Assembly (NCBI GenBank): GCA_022539475.1
Contig: VCMS01000011.1
Location: 62,001 to 126,000, forward strand
Origin: Gracilaria domingensis
Taxonomy: Eukaryota; Rhodophyta; Florideophyceae; Gracilariales; Gracilariaceae
DNA length: 64,000 nt
Direction: 5' to 3'
Of the stretch, positions 30,391 through 40,739 are shown one piece after another; the stretch's first letter is position 1; every line of letters begins with the position of its first letter. The notes beneath the pieces were generated by a model. It did no database searches and was not told the DNA's origin. It saw only the letters and a list, made by a program, of their open reading frames with translations. The position numbers and the translations under genes were made by a program.

Positions 30391-32929
30391 TCGCTCTGCC
30401 TCCACTTATGATTAAGCTGAAGGTACTGTACCTTTATAGCAATTCTTCTTCTTCAATGCGGACAACAGCCCCCAGTTACAGGCCTAAGGTAGAACTATCT
30501 ACAAATGGTTTCCTCTCCATATGAAGGCTAAGAACTAATGAGGATGTTTTCTCACCAGCGGTTGCAAATCCAGTTCTTACGATTGTGATAGTGCAGAAAA
30601 TGTGTGTCTTCTCGAAACGTTGGCTAAAAAGTACTGAAGAACAAAATGTTACGGACTCTTCTTAACCTTCAGACCGCATTCGCATCTCAACGTGTTTTTG
30701 TGCATATAAGAAGTAACAGTAGAACAGCGCGAATTGAAGTGTAACTGAGGAGCGCAAGTCAAGAAAATGAGCCACCCGGGAGGTCGTTAAACTCGTCCGA
30801 GGGATCAGTCAGTTCGCTGGTCGCCCTCATAGAGCTGGGTGGCATGTCGCTAAAATGCCCCCGGATAAATGAAGAGAGCAGTGGGAGGGAAAAGGCGATA
30901 AGCGTCGGTAGCGAAACGCCCGCGGTCGGAAACACCTAAGATATCTAATATTTCTCATCGTAGTCCAGTAAGTGTAGTACGACTAATTCGTTGTGGTCAG
31001 TTGTTGTGATGTAGAGGTATAATAGGTCGTTGGGTCTTGAGCAAATACACGCGTAGGAGCGATTTGCTCTACCGTTTCCATAAATGAGAGAGAAGAAAGA
31101 TGCCGAACATGTTCTCTTTCGATGTGCGCTCACAAGTGTGTCCCCCAAGCAAAATGAGCTCCCACGAAGAATATAGGAGACTGCGAATGCTTCGTGCGGA
31201 CATTTTTCATAGCTTGGAGCACAACTGCTTTCAACTTGCAGAGTGATTGTGCAACTTCGTCAAATACAGAACTTACGCGAATTTGGTTCTCTTAGCAGAC
31301 AACGGGTATGGAATTCTGTTACACAATATTCGGAATCCTGTAGCAATCTATTCTGACTTCAGGCACAGAAGAAGAAAGACACTTTCGCGGCTCTTATTCT
31401 ACTCCGGCCAAATGAAGCGTATGCCATGGCTCAACTTAGGCCCAAAATACAGCTTGACGTTGTTGGACCTTCTATATCTCAGAACCGTAGTGGGTTGAGC
31501 CTACGAAAAGGATTTGTGTGTTTCAGGCCACGTGTTTTCTGATACGAGAAACGTTTCTTTCACCAGAAACGGTGCATACTATACCGTTTATGTAGAGACG
31601 CGAGCAAAAAGCGGTGTACTTCGTAGAGTGGCGGCTCTAACTCCCTCGGTGGGAGGGCGCTGACGGCTCTGGCGAGGTCGTCGGTGTCGTAGAACAGGAC
31701 CCATGCCGAAGGGTGGCAGATAGAACGGCGCACAGGGGCCGAACGGCCACACAGGAGGCGTTAACTGTAGGAGAGAGCACGACGGAAATCAACTACCTTT
31801 TGAAACTCTGACCATCAACACAAGTCGCGACTCAACCGCTCGCACAACAAATATCACTCTAAGAGAGACCGAGCAGGACACCGTACAAACTCTTTCCATA
31901 TCTCCCTGTGCCCGCGATAGCTTATCGATCCACACGTAATTGGGCTAGGTCCTGTTATGCCATACCAAGTATGGGTGTGCTCGCGCGTAGGCCATAGCCT
32001 ATAGCCCATAGCCGCTAGGATATCCATAGACAGAGAGAGAGACCTCTGTTTACTTTTGTGTCATAAACAGAAAGTGAGAGGCTTGCTAAAAAAAACGCAT
32101 CTGGTGATCTCGGTCCCGTCAAAGGATTATGACAAGTTACAGAAGCCCACGAAAGGTTCCGTATGATACCTTCATACTTGTGCCACGGGTGCCGAAGGTT
32201 TGGATACCTTTGTAGTGCTGCCGAACGAAAGGTACAAAGGTACCAAAGGTACAAGTTTGTACCTTTGGTACCTTTCGGCGCAAGCATCATCATCATCATG
32301 ATGATCATCAGCAACTGGGTGAGGCCAACGAAGGAACCAAATTTGGTTTTTGTGGAACCGAATGAACATTCATCAGGAACCGAAGCTCCTGCCATGATGG
32401 CACCGAATCTGTGTCACTGGCTTACAGTTTGATACAAGCATCATTTTTGAAAGTGTTTTCTGATTTGGTTGCTGTAGATCGTTCCGAACTTCGGAATCCG
32501 AAAGGCAGCATCATTTTTGCAACGATCGTCGTTACTGTAGGAAGAACCAGAAGGTGACCTTTCCCTGAAGCACAGAACGCACATCAGGTAAAGCGCTCCA
32601 TTTCCCGATGATGAAGGGCATGATGCCCTTTGGTATCTACGATACCTTGGGTATGATCAGGATTATCGACCAATTTGCGACACCTAAATGGGCTAAAACT
32701 TCCCCGGTGACACGTCGCGTCTTCGGTTTTCCAGCTGCGCAGTGATTTGTCCCATGTCTGGTATCCCTCGAAGAGGGTAGCCTTAAGATAAAGTTACCTA
32801 TGGTACGGTAGGCAGATTGTAGACACGTGCGTTTGATATCTATCTTGCATCGGTGTAAAGGTGAGGGACGCAGTTAAACTGTCTCGAAAGCGAGGAGCCA
32901 ACATGCGATCAACCCTCGTCACCTTTGCC
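30391..32929. other. repeat-rich gene desert
   Basis: No supported gene. Contains the relative of the 2013 repeat (31550-31571), a cluster of GTACC/AAAGGTACC words with a perfect hairpin (32236-32275), and a CAT/ATG run at 32286-32308. Two GC-rich patches (30760-30940, 31610-31770) stand out from their surroundings but show no RNA gene I can name. Confidence 0.55.
32236..32275. repeat. perfect 17-bp inverted repeat of AAAGGTACC words
   Basis: AAAGGTACCAAAGGTAC (32236-32252), a 6-base loop, then its exact reverse complement (32259-32275). Each arm is itself two AAAGGTAC units. Related words flank it on both sides. Confidence 0.9.
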
Positions 32930-33352
32930 CAGGGGTTGGTTCCAATCGATTGCTTGCGCAATCGATTGCAATCACCAATCGCAATCGGCGATTGCTTTAA
33001 GAGCTAGTGATTGCAATCTGATTGCAGATGGCAAGCCCAGTGTGCAATCAGATTGCAATCGACTATACTGCTGACATCCGGAAAAGCGCCGTTCTAAAGT
33101 TATTCGTACGTAAACAAAGCTTTCTCTACACTCTCATGTTATGTTTGAGATTAGCGTAGAGTTAAACATTCAATGTAGAACATAACGAGAGCTGCCAGAT
33201 CTACGTTGTATTGCAATTGCGATTGCGATTGCACAGAGACTCCCAATCGCAATCGTGATTGCAAAGGAGAGAGATGATTGCAATCGCGATTGCAAACGGT
33301 GAGGGTGATTGCAATTTCTCGCAATCGGATTGGACCAACCCCTGCCTTTGCC
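32922..33352. mobile_element. complete hAT-like MITE with 8-bp target-site duplication
   Basis: The element runs 32930-33344 (415 bases). It starts CAGGGGTTGG and ends CCAACCCCTG; the terminal inverted repeats continue inward as CCAATC-GATTGC with one extra T and one difference, about 24 bases in all. It is flanked by an exact 8-base duplication, CCTTTGCC, at 32922-32929 and 33345-33352. CAGGG ends and an 8-bp duplication are the hAT hallmarks. It has no transposase frame. Both subterminal regions are packed with GATTGC/GCAATC words (about twenty by eye), often as the palindrome GATTGCAATC. The exact duplication suggests a fairly recent insertion. Confidence 0.92.
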
Positions 33353-33525
33353 TGTCTTCGATGTTTCGTTGGGTTATGTTTCTTTATCAAGGCCTTTTCT
33401 ATTGATATTTACTATAGCTCTCAACTTTTGTTCTACAAAGCAAGATAAGTGGGAGCATAGCCTGTGTTCCGGTGCTTGACACGAATCAGGACAGATCCGA
33501 AGTCCGCCAACAGAAACGATCTTTC

Positions 33526-34197
33526 TTAGACAAGATACATACGGGAAGTACTGCCGTCATGCAACATGCAGATGTCGCTGTACGTTACGGAATCCGGGCT
33601 GTTGGTCAAGGTCAACTTCGGGATTGATTTGGCACCGAAAATGTAGCTTCCCTCGAAGAAAGTACCTTGATACACGTGAGTGGGGCTTGTGAATGACATG
33701 CAGAAGAACCGATAATCCGTTCCGTCATGAAGCATATCCCAACGGCTAAGATCCGCATCATCCGGGAATTCAATCACGTTCACTTCTGGGATCGAGTTGT
33801 GACCGAATGCGTAGCTCGAACCGTCCCAAGCGCACTGATACAAGACAGAGGCTCCCAGTTTCTTGACAAAAAGCCGAAAAGCCCCGCCGTCGTGTAGCAT
33901 AGCAAACTTACTGGGGCAAGCATCTTCCGGTAAACCTGTGATCTTCAACACCGGAATCGCTGAACCATATCCATATTCGTAAGCACTACCATTCCAGGCG
34001 AACTGGTAGATGGTGTCGGAGGAGCTCCCTTTGAAGCAGTAATAGCGGTATTTGTCCTCTCCGTACAACATAGCAGCCCTAGCAAAGTTAGCGTCATCCG
34101 GAGCATTGATCACCTCGACATTGGGGATCGAGTTGTGGCCATATTTGTACTCGGTGGTACCGGTGACTGCGGCATACTGAAAAAGTGTGTAGGTCAT
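33526..34197 (-). CDS. four-repeat protein, unknown (about 55-residue repeats)
   Basis: Start at Met 34197 (MTYTLFQYAAVTG) gives 223 aa; 15 more codons are open upstream but lie between this and the TATA box. The protein is four tandem units, each reading roughly: Y-x-(Y/F)G-x-(N/A)SIP, a V/L-rich strand, PDDA, then ML(H/Y)D/G, a Y(R)YYCF-like strand and (Y)QFAWDGS-Y. Examples: YKYGHNSIPNVEVI, YEYGYGSAIPVLKI, YAFGHNSIPEVNVI, YIFGAKSIPKLTLT. No signal peptide or membrane helix, so probably cytosolic. The regular beta pattern and conserved aromatic/GS turns suggest a small beta-propeller or lectin-like fold. Family not recognised; function unknown. Upstream TATA box at 34310-34303. Confidence 0.82.
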   Translation of the reverse strand: MTYTLFQYAAVTGTTEYKYGHNSIPNVEVINAPDDANFARAAMLYGEDKYRYYCFKGSSSDTIYQFAWNGSAYEYGYGSAIPVLKITGLPEDACPSKFAMLHDGGAFRLFVKKLGASVLYQCAWDGSSYAFGHNSIPEVNVIEFPDDADLSRWDMLHDGTDYRFFCMSFTSPTHVYQGTFFEGSYIFGAKSIPKLTLTNSPDSVTYSDICMLHDGSTSRMYLV

Positions 34198-34302
34198 ATT
34201 GACAACTTCAGAAATGCAACACACACGCTGGTATGATATCAACGCAATATAGGAGAGCTACTGCAGAGCGTAAAATCCGCGGAGTTGGTCGATGAAAGTG
34301 AG

Positions 34303-34310
34303 TATTTATA
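34303..34310 (-). promoter_or_regulatory. TATA box (TATAAATA) of the four-repeat gene
   Basis: TATAAATA on the minus strand, 106 bases upstream of the chosen ATG at 34197, a spacing close to the other TATA genes here. Confidence 0.6.
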
Positions 34311-36290
34311 TGTGTGAAGACTTATTGAGCTGGACGGTGAGAGTGAAATGGCCATGAGAAACCTGGCTGTGACAATTGTGGTCGTAGTCTTGATATCAAG
34401 CTGTTGATTGGGCCCTATAGAGTTATTTTGGTGATGCCAGTCTGGCAAATACCCTACTCTTTGAGCGAAATGAATACTCAAACAAAATGGGTCTCGTGAA
34501 CATTGTTCATTGGGAAGTGAGCTCATGTCTATAACGAATGGCGGACAATTCCATTCAAAAGCAGTGTCAGAAATATCTACAGTTTTCTTGCGGTCCACGG
34601 TAACTGTTACGAAGTTAGATGCTTGTGTGAAGAAAAGGTTTTTGAAAATGAATGCTTCGAAGGAGTAATAAGGGTGTCGAAGTCTTGTCTCAGCGAATAA
34701 TCACTACCTGTAGCTGTTTTTGCGGCCTACGGTGTAAGGCCCCACATTTTCCATCGTACCAAGGGCATGAACAGAGGAAAATATTTCTACCTATGATCAT
34801 TGCAGACGCAGGAAAGGTGGAGCTTGATATCAAGGTCACAATGAGATCAGCTTGATTGCAGACGGAACTAGATCTTTTCATCGATCGCATTGCTTCCGTT
34901 GCACTGCTCCAAACTTCGAGTCCAAAGCAGAAAGTGACAAGTGCGTCGTGTCTGGAAGCAATGCAAAGCAGGATCAGCTGATCAGCCAATGCGGGGGATG
35001 AAATAAAGAAAAAACGCATAAAAAGAACTTACGCCATGAAGGCTCGCTTCTTCTTGGCATGGCCTGCTCTCCACTCATCTCCCTCGCGAGTTTCACTCGT
35101 TGCCGTGCGATATGGAGAGAAATGCCGTGTATTGCGAGGTTTGACGAGCACATACGGTGCAAAGCGAAACTTTGCGCAGGGAGTCTTGAAGCGAACACGC
35201 GTGCTCCAAGCTAAGATGGAGAATCGACACATCGAGCAAAAAAGGTCGAGGTTCAAAACGAATAGCATCAAGTTACGGTCGTATCTGATAATTCGTGATC
35301 CGGCCCTTGTCTGCTTGTCTCAGCCTAAATCAATGAGAGCATGATATGCTACATACTATCCAGTTGGGCGGCGCTCAGCGTACCTCCGTACATCATGTGC
35401 AATCTGTTACAAGAAACAGCATATACGCAGATAACCTTGGCACAGAAAAGCCAGACTTCCTGGAATTCAGAGTCGTTTCCCATCTTTCTAGGCAAGCCTG
35501 ACCGCGCCAACGTCTTAGCTTTGTCGCCGCCGCCAAACCGTTCATCACAGTTTCGTTGACAGCAATGCTGGCCCAGCCTCGTTTAAAGCTTCCTCCCGGC
35601 TCCTTCGTTGGGGACCATTTTCGGTACCGTTGGTAGTTGCTACGTACTCCGAAATACGGATCTGACGATGCATCCGCGCTGTGATCGGCAGTTGGTGTAA
35701 GCCGGATCAGCGTGTCGCGAATCACACAAGATCATCTTGACGTGATGCGACACGCTTGCCTGTGTGATCGGTCGACAGAGAAGACAGACCAAAGACCCTT
35801 GTTCTTAGGTGAACGCCACAGAGGTGCGTCGGTACAGTGTAGCCGTACTTCGGAACGTGAAGTTAGCGCTTAACTGATATTCCCAAAACAGTACTGTTGT
35901 ATCTTCGACGGGAGCTAGACGTTTGTTTACTTGTGCTTGGCGCCCGGGCCTAGGCCCAGATTCGTGGCTTTGTTGCGCAGGTTTTTTACCAAGGCTTAGA
36001 AGAATACAGCGTTGTGTCCCAGTCAGGCCTTGAATAACAACATTGGACCAGCGTCACGGGCGAATATTCCGCTGTTCTAGATGTCCAAGACGTTTGACTA
36101 CCATCGGTGCCACGTTTTGGAAGTCCAACACCGCATTTCGTGAATTGCTTGTGCAACCTGAGCGGTTCGTTTGAGTTTCAGGTTGATCTTGCAAACGTCA
36201 CAACGAACCCTTTGGCCTCTTTGTGAGCAGCCGAATCCTCCAGATGAAAGGCTGAATAGAATTTGCTCCTCTAGGACAAGTTCATCTACA
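34311..36290. other. gene-poor stretch
   Basis: Overlapping frames of 60-120 codons on both strands, none with motif support. No repeat of note apart from short runs. Confidence 0.5.
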
Positions 36291-37021
36291 TCGTTACATG
36301 GCGTCAATTCCCCCTGTGGTCTACAACAACAAGCGGCGGACCACAAGGAAAAGTCACGCTGCATAAGAACCCAAGCAGTACAGCACTGGAGCTAATGATA
36401 ATGTTACTACGGCCATCCCTGGGCTTATCTGTGTGATGATAATCATAAAGTGAGGAGAGCCGTACCCATCCTCGTCTTTCAGACCTGCAGTTGCAACGAG
36501 CATTGGCAAACGCGTTGTTTCAACCGTCTGCTACAGTTCGAGAGCGAATGAGCAAAGTCGATCTGATTGGCAGAAGATACGTCGCGCTGCGCATTCGCAC
36601 CGGTGGTGACTTCAAGGAACCTGACGATCGATTTGCGAAAGTGCGTGCAGATGAAGACGAAGCAGCCGAGCGCGTCGTGCAGACGGTGAAGGAAGTGCTG
36701 CAGAATGCTCACAACGTATCTTCAATGGCGATTTACGTTGCTTCCGACTCGCGCGATTTGAAGCAGAAGCTGAAGAAAGAGGCGATGGCGCAGGGAATCA
36801 GGGTGCGGAGCGTAGAGCGGCAGGCGCTTCATAATGTGAAGGTCGGGTTGAAGCAGGAGAAAGTGGCATCTCGGCAGCAGCTGCGGGACATGTTTGTGGA
36901 CGTGTTTGTGGACCTGTTCATGTTGTCGAGCGGCTGCGTGCTGTTGAGCAGCGGGTCGGGCTTCAGCAACGCGGCATGGCAGCTTGGCAACTGCGAGCAG
37001 TACCGTCGTACGTTCGCGTGA
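36291..37021 (+). pseudogene. deleted tandem copy of the fucosyltransferase-like gene
   Basis: From GTTACATG at about 36293 to CCGTACCCATCCTCGTC (to about 36475) it follows the 5' flank and first codons of the intact gene, then jumps to sequence equal to 37908 onward and runs on to the stop region. About 658 bases (37250-37907 in the intact copy) are missing, including most of the catalytic N-domain. The ATG of the signal anchor reads GTG here, so the start is lost as well. What remains is an open frame of about 176 codons equal to the C-terminal part (ALRIRTGGDF, then SSGCVLLSSGSGFSNAAW), with a different last few residues. The 3' flanks of the two copies are also alike. Confidence 0.9.
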
Positions 37022-37159
37022 AGCTGCGGTGAACTACCCGCGCGGCGTCGTAATTGCAATTGTACGGTTATCTTTATTCGTTACATGACGTCCACAGCGT
37101 CACTTCTTCCTGCGGGAAAGGTCACGATGTAGAAGAACGCAAGCACGACAGCACTGAGC

Positions 37160-38455
37160 TTGCGGGGATGTTACTACTGTACCGCCACTGCTTGGCTGCA
37201 TCTGTGTGGTGATAATCGCAAGATGAAGAAAGCCGTACCCATCCTCGTCCCCATCGCAGTGGTACTGCTTGCATCGCTTACGCTTCTGCACTTTCCGCGA
37301 TCAGAACTGCCGCCGCTTGTCCCACCTGGGCGCGGTCTGGCGCGGGATACGATCGCCTCTTATGCAGAGTGGCACGCCGAACAGCGGCGTTGTATGAAGA
37401 ACGGTGCTTGTTCTCCGCGATTGCTGGTTTGGCAATGCCCACGTCACAAGGTCAAGAGCTGCGCCGGGTTTGGCGATCGCATGCGTGGGGTGCAGTTTGC
37501 GCTTTTGTTCGCCATTCTGACACAGAGGGTGCTGTTACTTGACTGGCCTCCTGATCCTTTCGAGATAGAAACTGTGTTGCAACCGGCTGCGATCGATTGG
37601 ACTGTTCCATCGAAACGGATGTCATCGGATTTGATCCTAGACTGGTACAGCTGCCATGAAGGAAATGTTTGTGAGAATGGGACTAATATACGCTTTGCAC
37701 ATGTGGAACATTTGCCGGTGATGAAGGTTACGCCGGCACAGAAACGGAAAGAACGGCTGCGCGATATGAATCTACTCCAAGACGACGCGCAAGAACGTCT
37801 TGACTCCTTCGAACGAGTGTCGATCATTCAGAGATTTCGATGGGACACTACAAGATTGTTTCTACAAGCGTACAATTCGAGACGGAATGCGAATGTTTTG
37901 GCTGGACTTTCGGACCTGCAGTTGCAACGAGCGTTGGCAAACGCGTTGTTTCAACCGTCTGCTACAGTTCGAGAACGAATGAGCAAAGTCGATCTGATTG
38001 GCAGAAGATACGTCGCGCTGCACATTCGCACCGGTGGTGACTTCAAGGAACGCGACGATCGATTTGCGAAAGTGCGTGCAGATGAAGACGAAGCAGCCAA
38101 GCGCGTCGTGCAGACGGTGAAGGAAGTGCTGCAGAATGCTCACAACGTGTCTTCAACGGCGATTTACGTTGCTTCCGACTCGCGCGACTTGAAGCAGAAG
38201 CTGAGGAAGGAGGCGATGGCGCAGGGAATCAGGGTGCGGAGCGTAGAGCGGCAGGCGCTTCATATCGCCAAGATCGGGTTGAAGCAGGAGAAAGTGGCAT
38301 CGCGGCAGCAGCTGCGGGACATGTTTGTGGACGTGTTTGTGGACCTGTTCATGTTGTCGAGCGGCTGCGTGCTGTTGAGCAGCGGGTCGGGCTTCAGCAA
38401 CGCGGCATGGCAGCTGGGCAACGGCGAGCAGTACGTGCGGTTGAAGCTGCGGTGA
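37160..38455 (+). CDS. fucosyltransferase-like Golgi protein (NodZ/O-FucT-like GT-B)
   Basis: The frame gives 431 aa; Met22 (37223), followed at once by the hydrophobic anchor AVPILVPIAVVLLASLTLLHF, is the likely start (410 aa). Type II membrane topology. Residues after the stem read CAGFGDRMRGVQFALLFAIL and RVLLLDWPPDPFEIE, the first block of NodZ/alpha-1,6- and O-fucosyltransferase-like proteins; later come VALHIRTGGDF (the His-x-Arg donor-binding block) and SSGCVLLSSGSGFSNAAW (the C-terminal donor block). Expected to move GDP-fucose or a related sugar in the Golgi; substrate unknown. Lies directly after its own deleted copy. Basic-residue-rich and GC-rich towards the end, without sign of damage. 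Confidence 0.85.
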   Translation: MRGCYYCTATAWLHLCGDNRKMKKAVPILVPIAVVLLASLTLLHFPRSELPPLVPPGRGLARDTIASYAEWHAEQRRCMKNGACSPRLLVWQCPRHKVKSCAGFGDRMRGVQFALLFAILTQRVLLLDWPPDPFEIETVLQPAAIDWTVPSKRMSSDLILDWYSCHEGNVCENGTNIRFAHVEHLPVMKVTPAQKRKERLRDMNLLQDDAQERLDSFERVSIIQRFRWDTTRLFLQAYNSRRNANVLAGLSDLQLQRALANALFQPSATVRERMSKVDLIGRRYVALHIRTGGDFKERDDRFAKVRADEDEAAKRVVQTVKEVLQNAHNVSSTAIYVASDSRDLKQKLRKEAMAQGIRVRSVERQALHIAKIGLKQEKVASRQQLRDMFVDVFVDLFMLSSGCVLLSSGSGFSNAAWQLGNGEQYVRLKLR

Positions 38456-38912
38456 AGCTGCGGTGAACTATATACTCGGCCCTGACACGCGGCGCTGTAA
38501 TTGCAAATTGCAATGGTGCGGTGCACAAGTGCGCGGGCACACTGTTGCCGCCGGCGTCCGATGCATTGTTGCGCCGAGGAAAACAACTGCGTACGTGTAC
38601 CAGCGTACGGCTTGTAAGTGGAAGCTGCGGAAGGGTTGTCACTTGTCGCGGCATCGCTTACACACGCGTGCGCGAGCGCTGCCTTCGGTAAACGTGTAGT
38701 GTAAACGCCGCCCTCACACGCATACGTCCCCCGTCGGCTCCGCTGGCACTTGCTTCTCCGCCGCCACGCGAGGCGCTCGCTGCCGTCGCGCCCGCCGTCT
38801 TAAATGGCGCCATGCGTCGCGCACGCGGCGCCTCCGCCCTGCGGCGGCCTCACGGCGCTCGTCAGCCTGCGTCCCCCCCGCCCTCCGCGCTTGCTCCCTC
38901 GCTTCCGTCCTC
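38456..38912. other. intergenic, GC-rich promoter of the Sel1 gene
   Basis: 3' flank of the fucosyltransferase-like gene (similar to 37022-37080) followed by a GC-rich, CGC/GCC-rich leader before ATG 38913. No TATA box seen. Confidence 0.5.
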
Positions 38913-40739
38913 ATGCCGTCCACCCACTGCGTCGTACTCGCGCAGCTTGCCCAGCACGAACGCGCCATCAAGCAGTTCCACGATGTCAACGCCATGGTTG
39001 ATCTCGCCTACCTTCTTCTGTACGAGCCGTCTGTACCCACCGATGTTCCCAGGGCCTTTCAGTTGCTTGAGCGAGCCATCAAGCAGGCACGACACCCCCA
39101 GGCTATGAATGTGCTCGCCGTCTACTTGCACAACAATGGCAATCGTCAACAGCGTCGGCGCGTTACCCATCTTTTGGAGCAGTCCGTGCGAATTCAACTC
39201 AACTACAAGGTGCTTCAAAATCTCGCCAACACTCTCTATCGCGGCGAATGCGGCCCTAGAGATGTTCCTCGTGCCGTCCAACTCTTGCGGCGAGCCATCG
39301 CTCTCTCTGATGATCCACAGTGTATGGCCGATTTGGCCACAATCATACTCAAGGAAAAGCAAGTGGTCGGCGACAAGAAATACGCTTTGAGTCTGTACAA
39401 ACGAGCTATACAGCTTTCCGACGATGCCAGTCTCATGAACAACCTGGGCGTCATATACATGGATGGTACTGCCCACGTCTCATCGTGTGATTGTTGTGCT
39501 GCCAAATGGTTTGAGCGTGCCATTCAAACCGCTGATCTTCCAACCACAAAGTTCAACTATGCTTCGTTGCTTGTCAACAGCAATCGCATCGCACGAGATC
39601 CAGTCAAAGCCACGCGTCTTTTGGAACAAGCTGTTAACGACCGCGCATGCGAAGATTTCATCGTCGGTCTTGCAGACATCTACGAAACGTGTGAACAAGT
39701 TCTTGATTTTCAAAGGGCTGTGCACTTGTATCAACGCGCGTACTCTGAATATGACTCTACCGTCGCCTTGAATCGACTTATTTATCTCTTTGCCTTTGGC
39801 CGCGACGGCGTTCCTGCAGACCTTTCGAAAGCGTATCATCTTTGTAAGGATTACTATCGACGCACCAAACGACACACCTTTTTCATGATTCAGGCTTGCA
39901 TTTTGTGGAGTGGAACTAGGGATATACCTCGCAATCCGTTGCGAGCTTCCAAGATTTGTGCACGGGATCTTGATGTCGGCCGTGGTGCTTTGGCTTTGAT
40001 GATGCGTTGTGGTGCCACAGGTGTCCCTCGTAATCTGCGAAAGGCTAACATATTGTCAAATGATTTGGTTGAAGCAAACCGTTTGTTCTTGGATGGTTTG
40101 CTTCTCAGTGAAACTGCTTATGACGATCAAAGGTATCAGCAAGCGGAGCAGAAGTTTAACGCTGTGTTGGATATCGACGAAGGGCAACTTCGAAACGATT
40201 TTGTTTGGTTGCCGTTGTGCATGCGAGTTGGAAACATACTGCTGCCGTATATGGGCGACGCTAAAAATGTTCCGAACAGTATGAAACGCTTTGAACAGGT
40301 GCACAACGTGAGTACATTGAATCTTGCCAGCGTGCATCTCGAACGGAGTGAGGGTAGTCATGCTGTTCGTCTGTATGAGTCATTAATGGAAACGGATATT
40401 AGAGATATTGCGATGGTCAACCTGGGATACGTGCTTAAAGAAGGTCTCGGCGGTATTGACAAGGATAGAGAACGTGCAAAAGAGCTGTTTGAAAGTTGTG
40501 TCAAGGAATACAAGAACGTGTTTGCAAAAGCCTTGTTTGTAGATACGCTGGTCGATGGAAGTGTTTTGACCGAGGATGCCAAGAAGACAGGGATCAAAGT
40601 TTGGAAGTCTTTTGTTGTAGATTGTCCCGACGATGCAGAGCGACATATTCTGAACCACTTCTTGTCACAGAACGGAAAACAGATTGTTTTGGATACTGTG
40701 TTCTCTGAAGAAAATCGGAGCGGAGGAACTGCTCCGTAG
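38913..40739 (+). CDS. Sel1-like/TPR repeat protein
   Basis: 608 aa of alpha-helical hairpins with the Sel1 pattern: AMVDLAYLLLYEPSVPTDVP, RAFQLLERAIKQA, CMADLATIILK, LMNNLGVIYMDG, then KWFERAIQTAD and so on to about residue 570. The loop signature DVPRA-x-LL is repeated (about 43, 117, and variants DIPRN, GVPRN later). Such solenoids are adaptors, the best known being the ERAD factor Sel1/Hrd3, but this one has no signal peptide or membrane helix, so a cytosolic or nuclear scaffold is more likely. Members of such families are often expanded in protists and algae. Partner unknown. First Met of the frame used. Confidence 0.88.
   Translation: MPSTHCVVLAQLAQHERAIKQFHDVNAMVDLAYLLLYEPSVPTDVPRAFQLLERAIKQARHPQAMNVLAVYLHNNGNRQQRRRVTHLLEQSVRIQLNYKVLQNLANTLYRGECGPRDVPRAVQLLRRAIALSDDPQCMADLATIILKEKQVVGDKKYALSLYKRAIQLSDDASLMNNLGVIYMDGTAHVSSCDCCAAKWFERAIQTADLPTTKFNYASLLVNSNRIARDPVKATRLLEQAVNDRACEDFIVGLADIYETCEQVLDFQRAVHLYQRAYSEYDSTVALNRLIYLFAFGRDGVPADLSKAYHLCKDYYRRTKRHTFFMIQACILWSGTRDIPRNPLRASKICARDLDVGRGALALMMRCGATGVPRNLRKANILSNDLVEANRLFLDGLLLSETAYDDQRYQQAEQKFNAVLDIDEGQLRNDFVWLPLCMRVGNILLPYMGDAKNVPNSMKRFEQVHNVSTLNLASVHLERSEGSHAVRLYESLMETDIRDIAMVNLGYVLKEGLGGIDKDRERAKELFESCVKEYKNVFAKALFVDTLVDGSVLTEDAKKTGIKVWKSFVVDCPDDAERHILNHFLSQNGKQIVLDTVFSEENRSGGTAP

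Noticed and set aside
30760-30940. GC-rich patch resembling a structured RNA
   Set aside because: No rRNA, snRNA, SRP or tRNA signature could be matched by eye.
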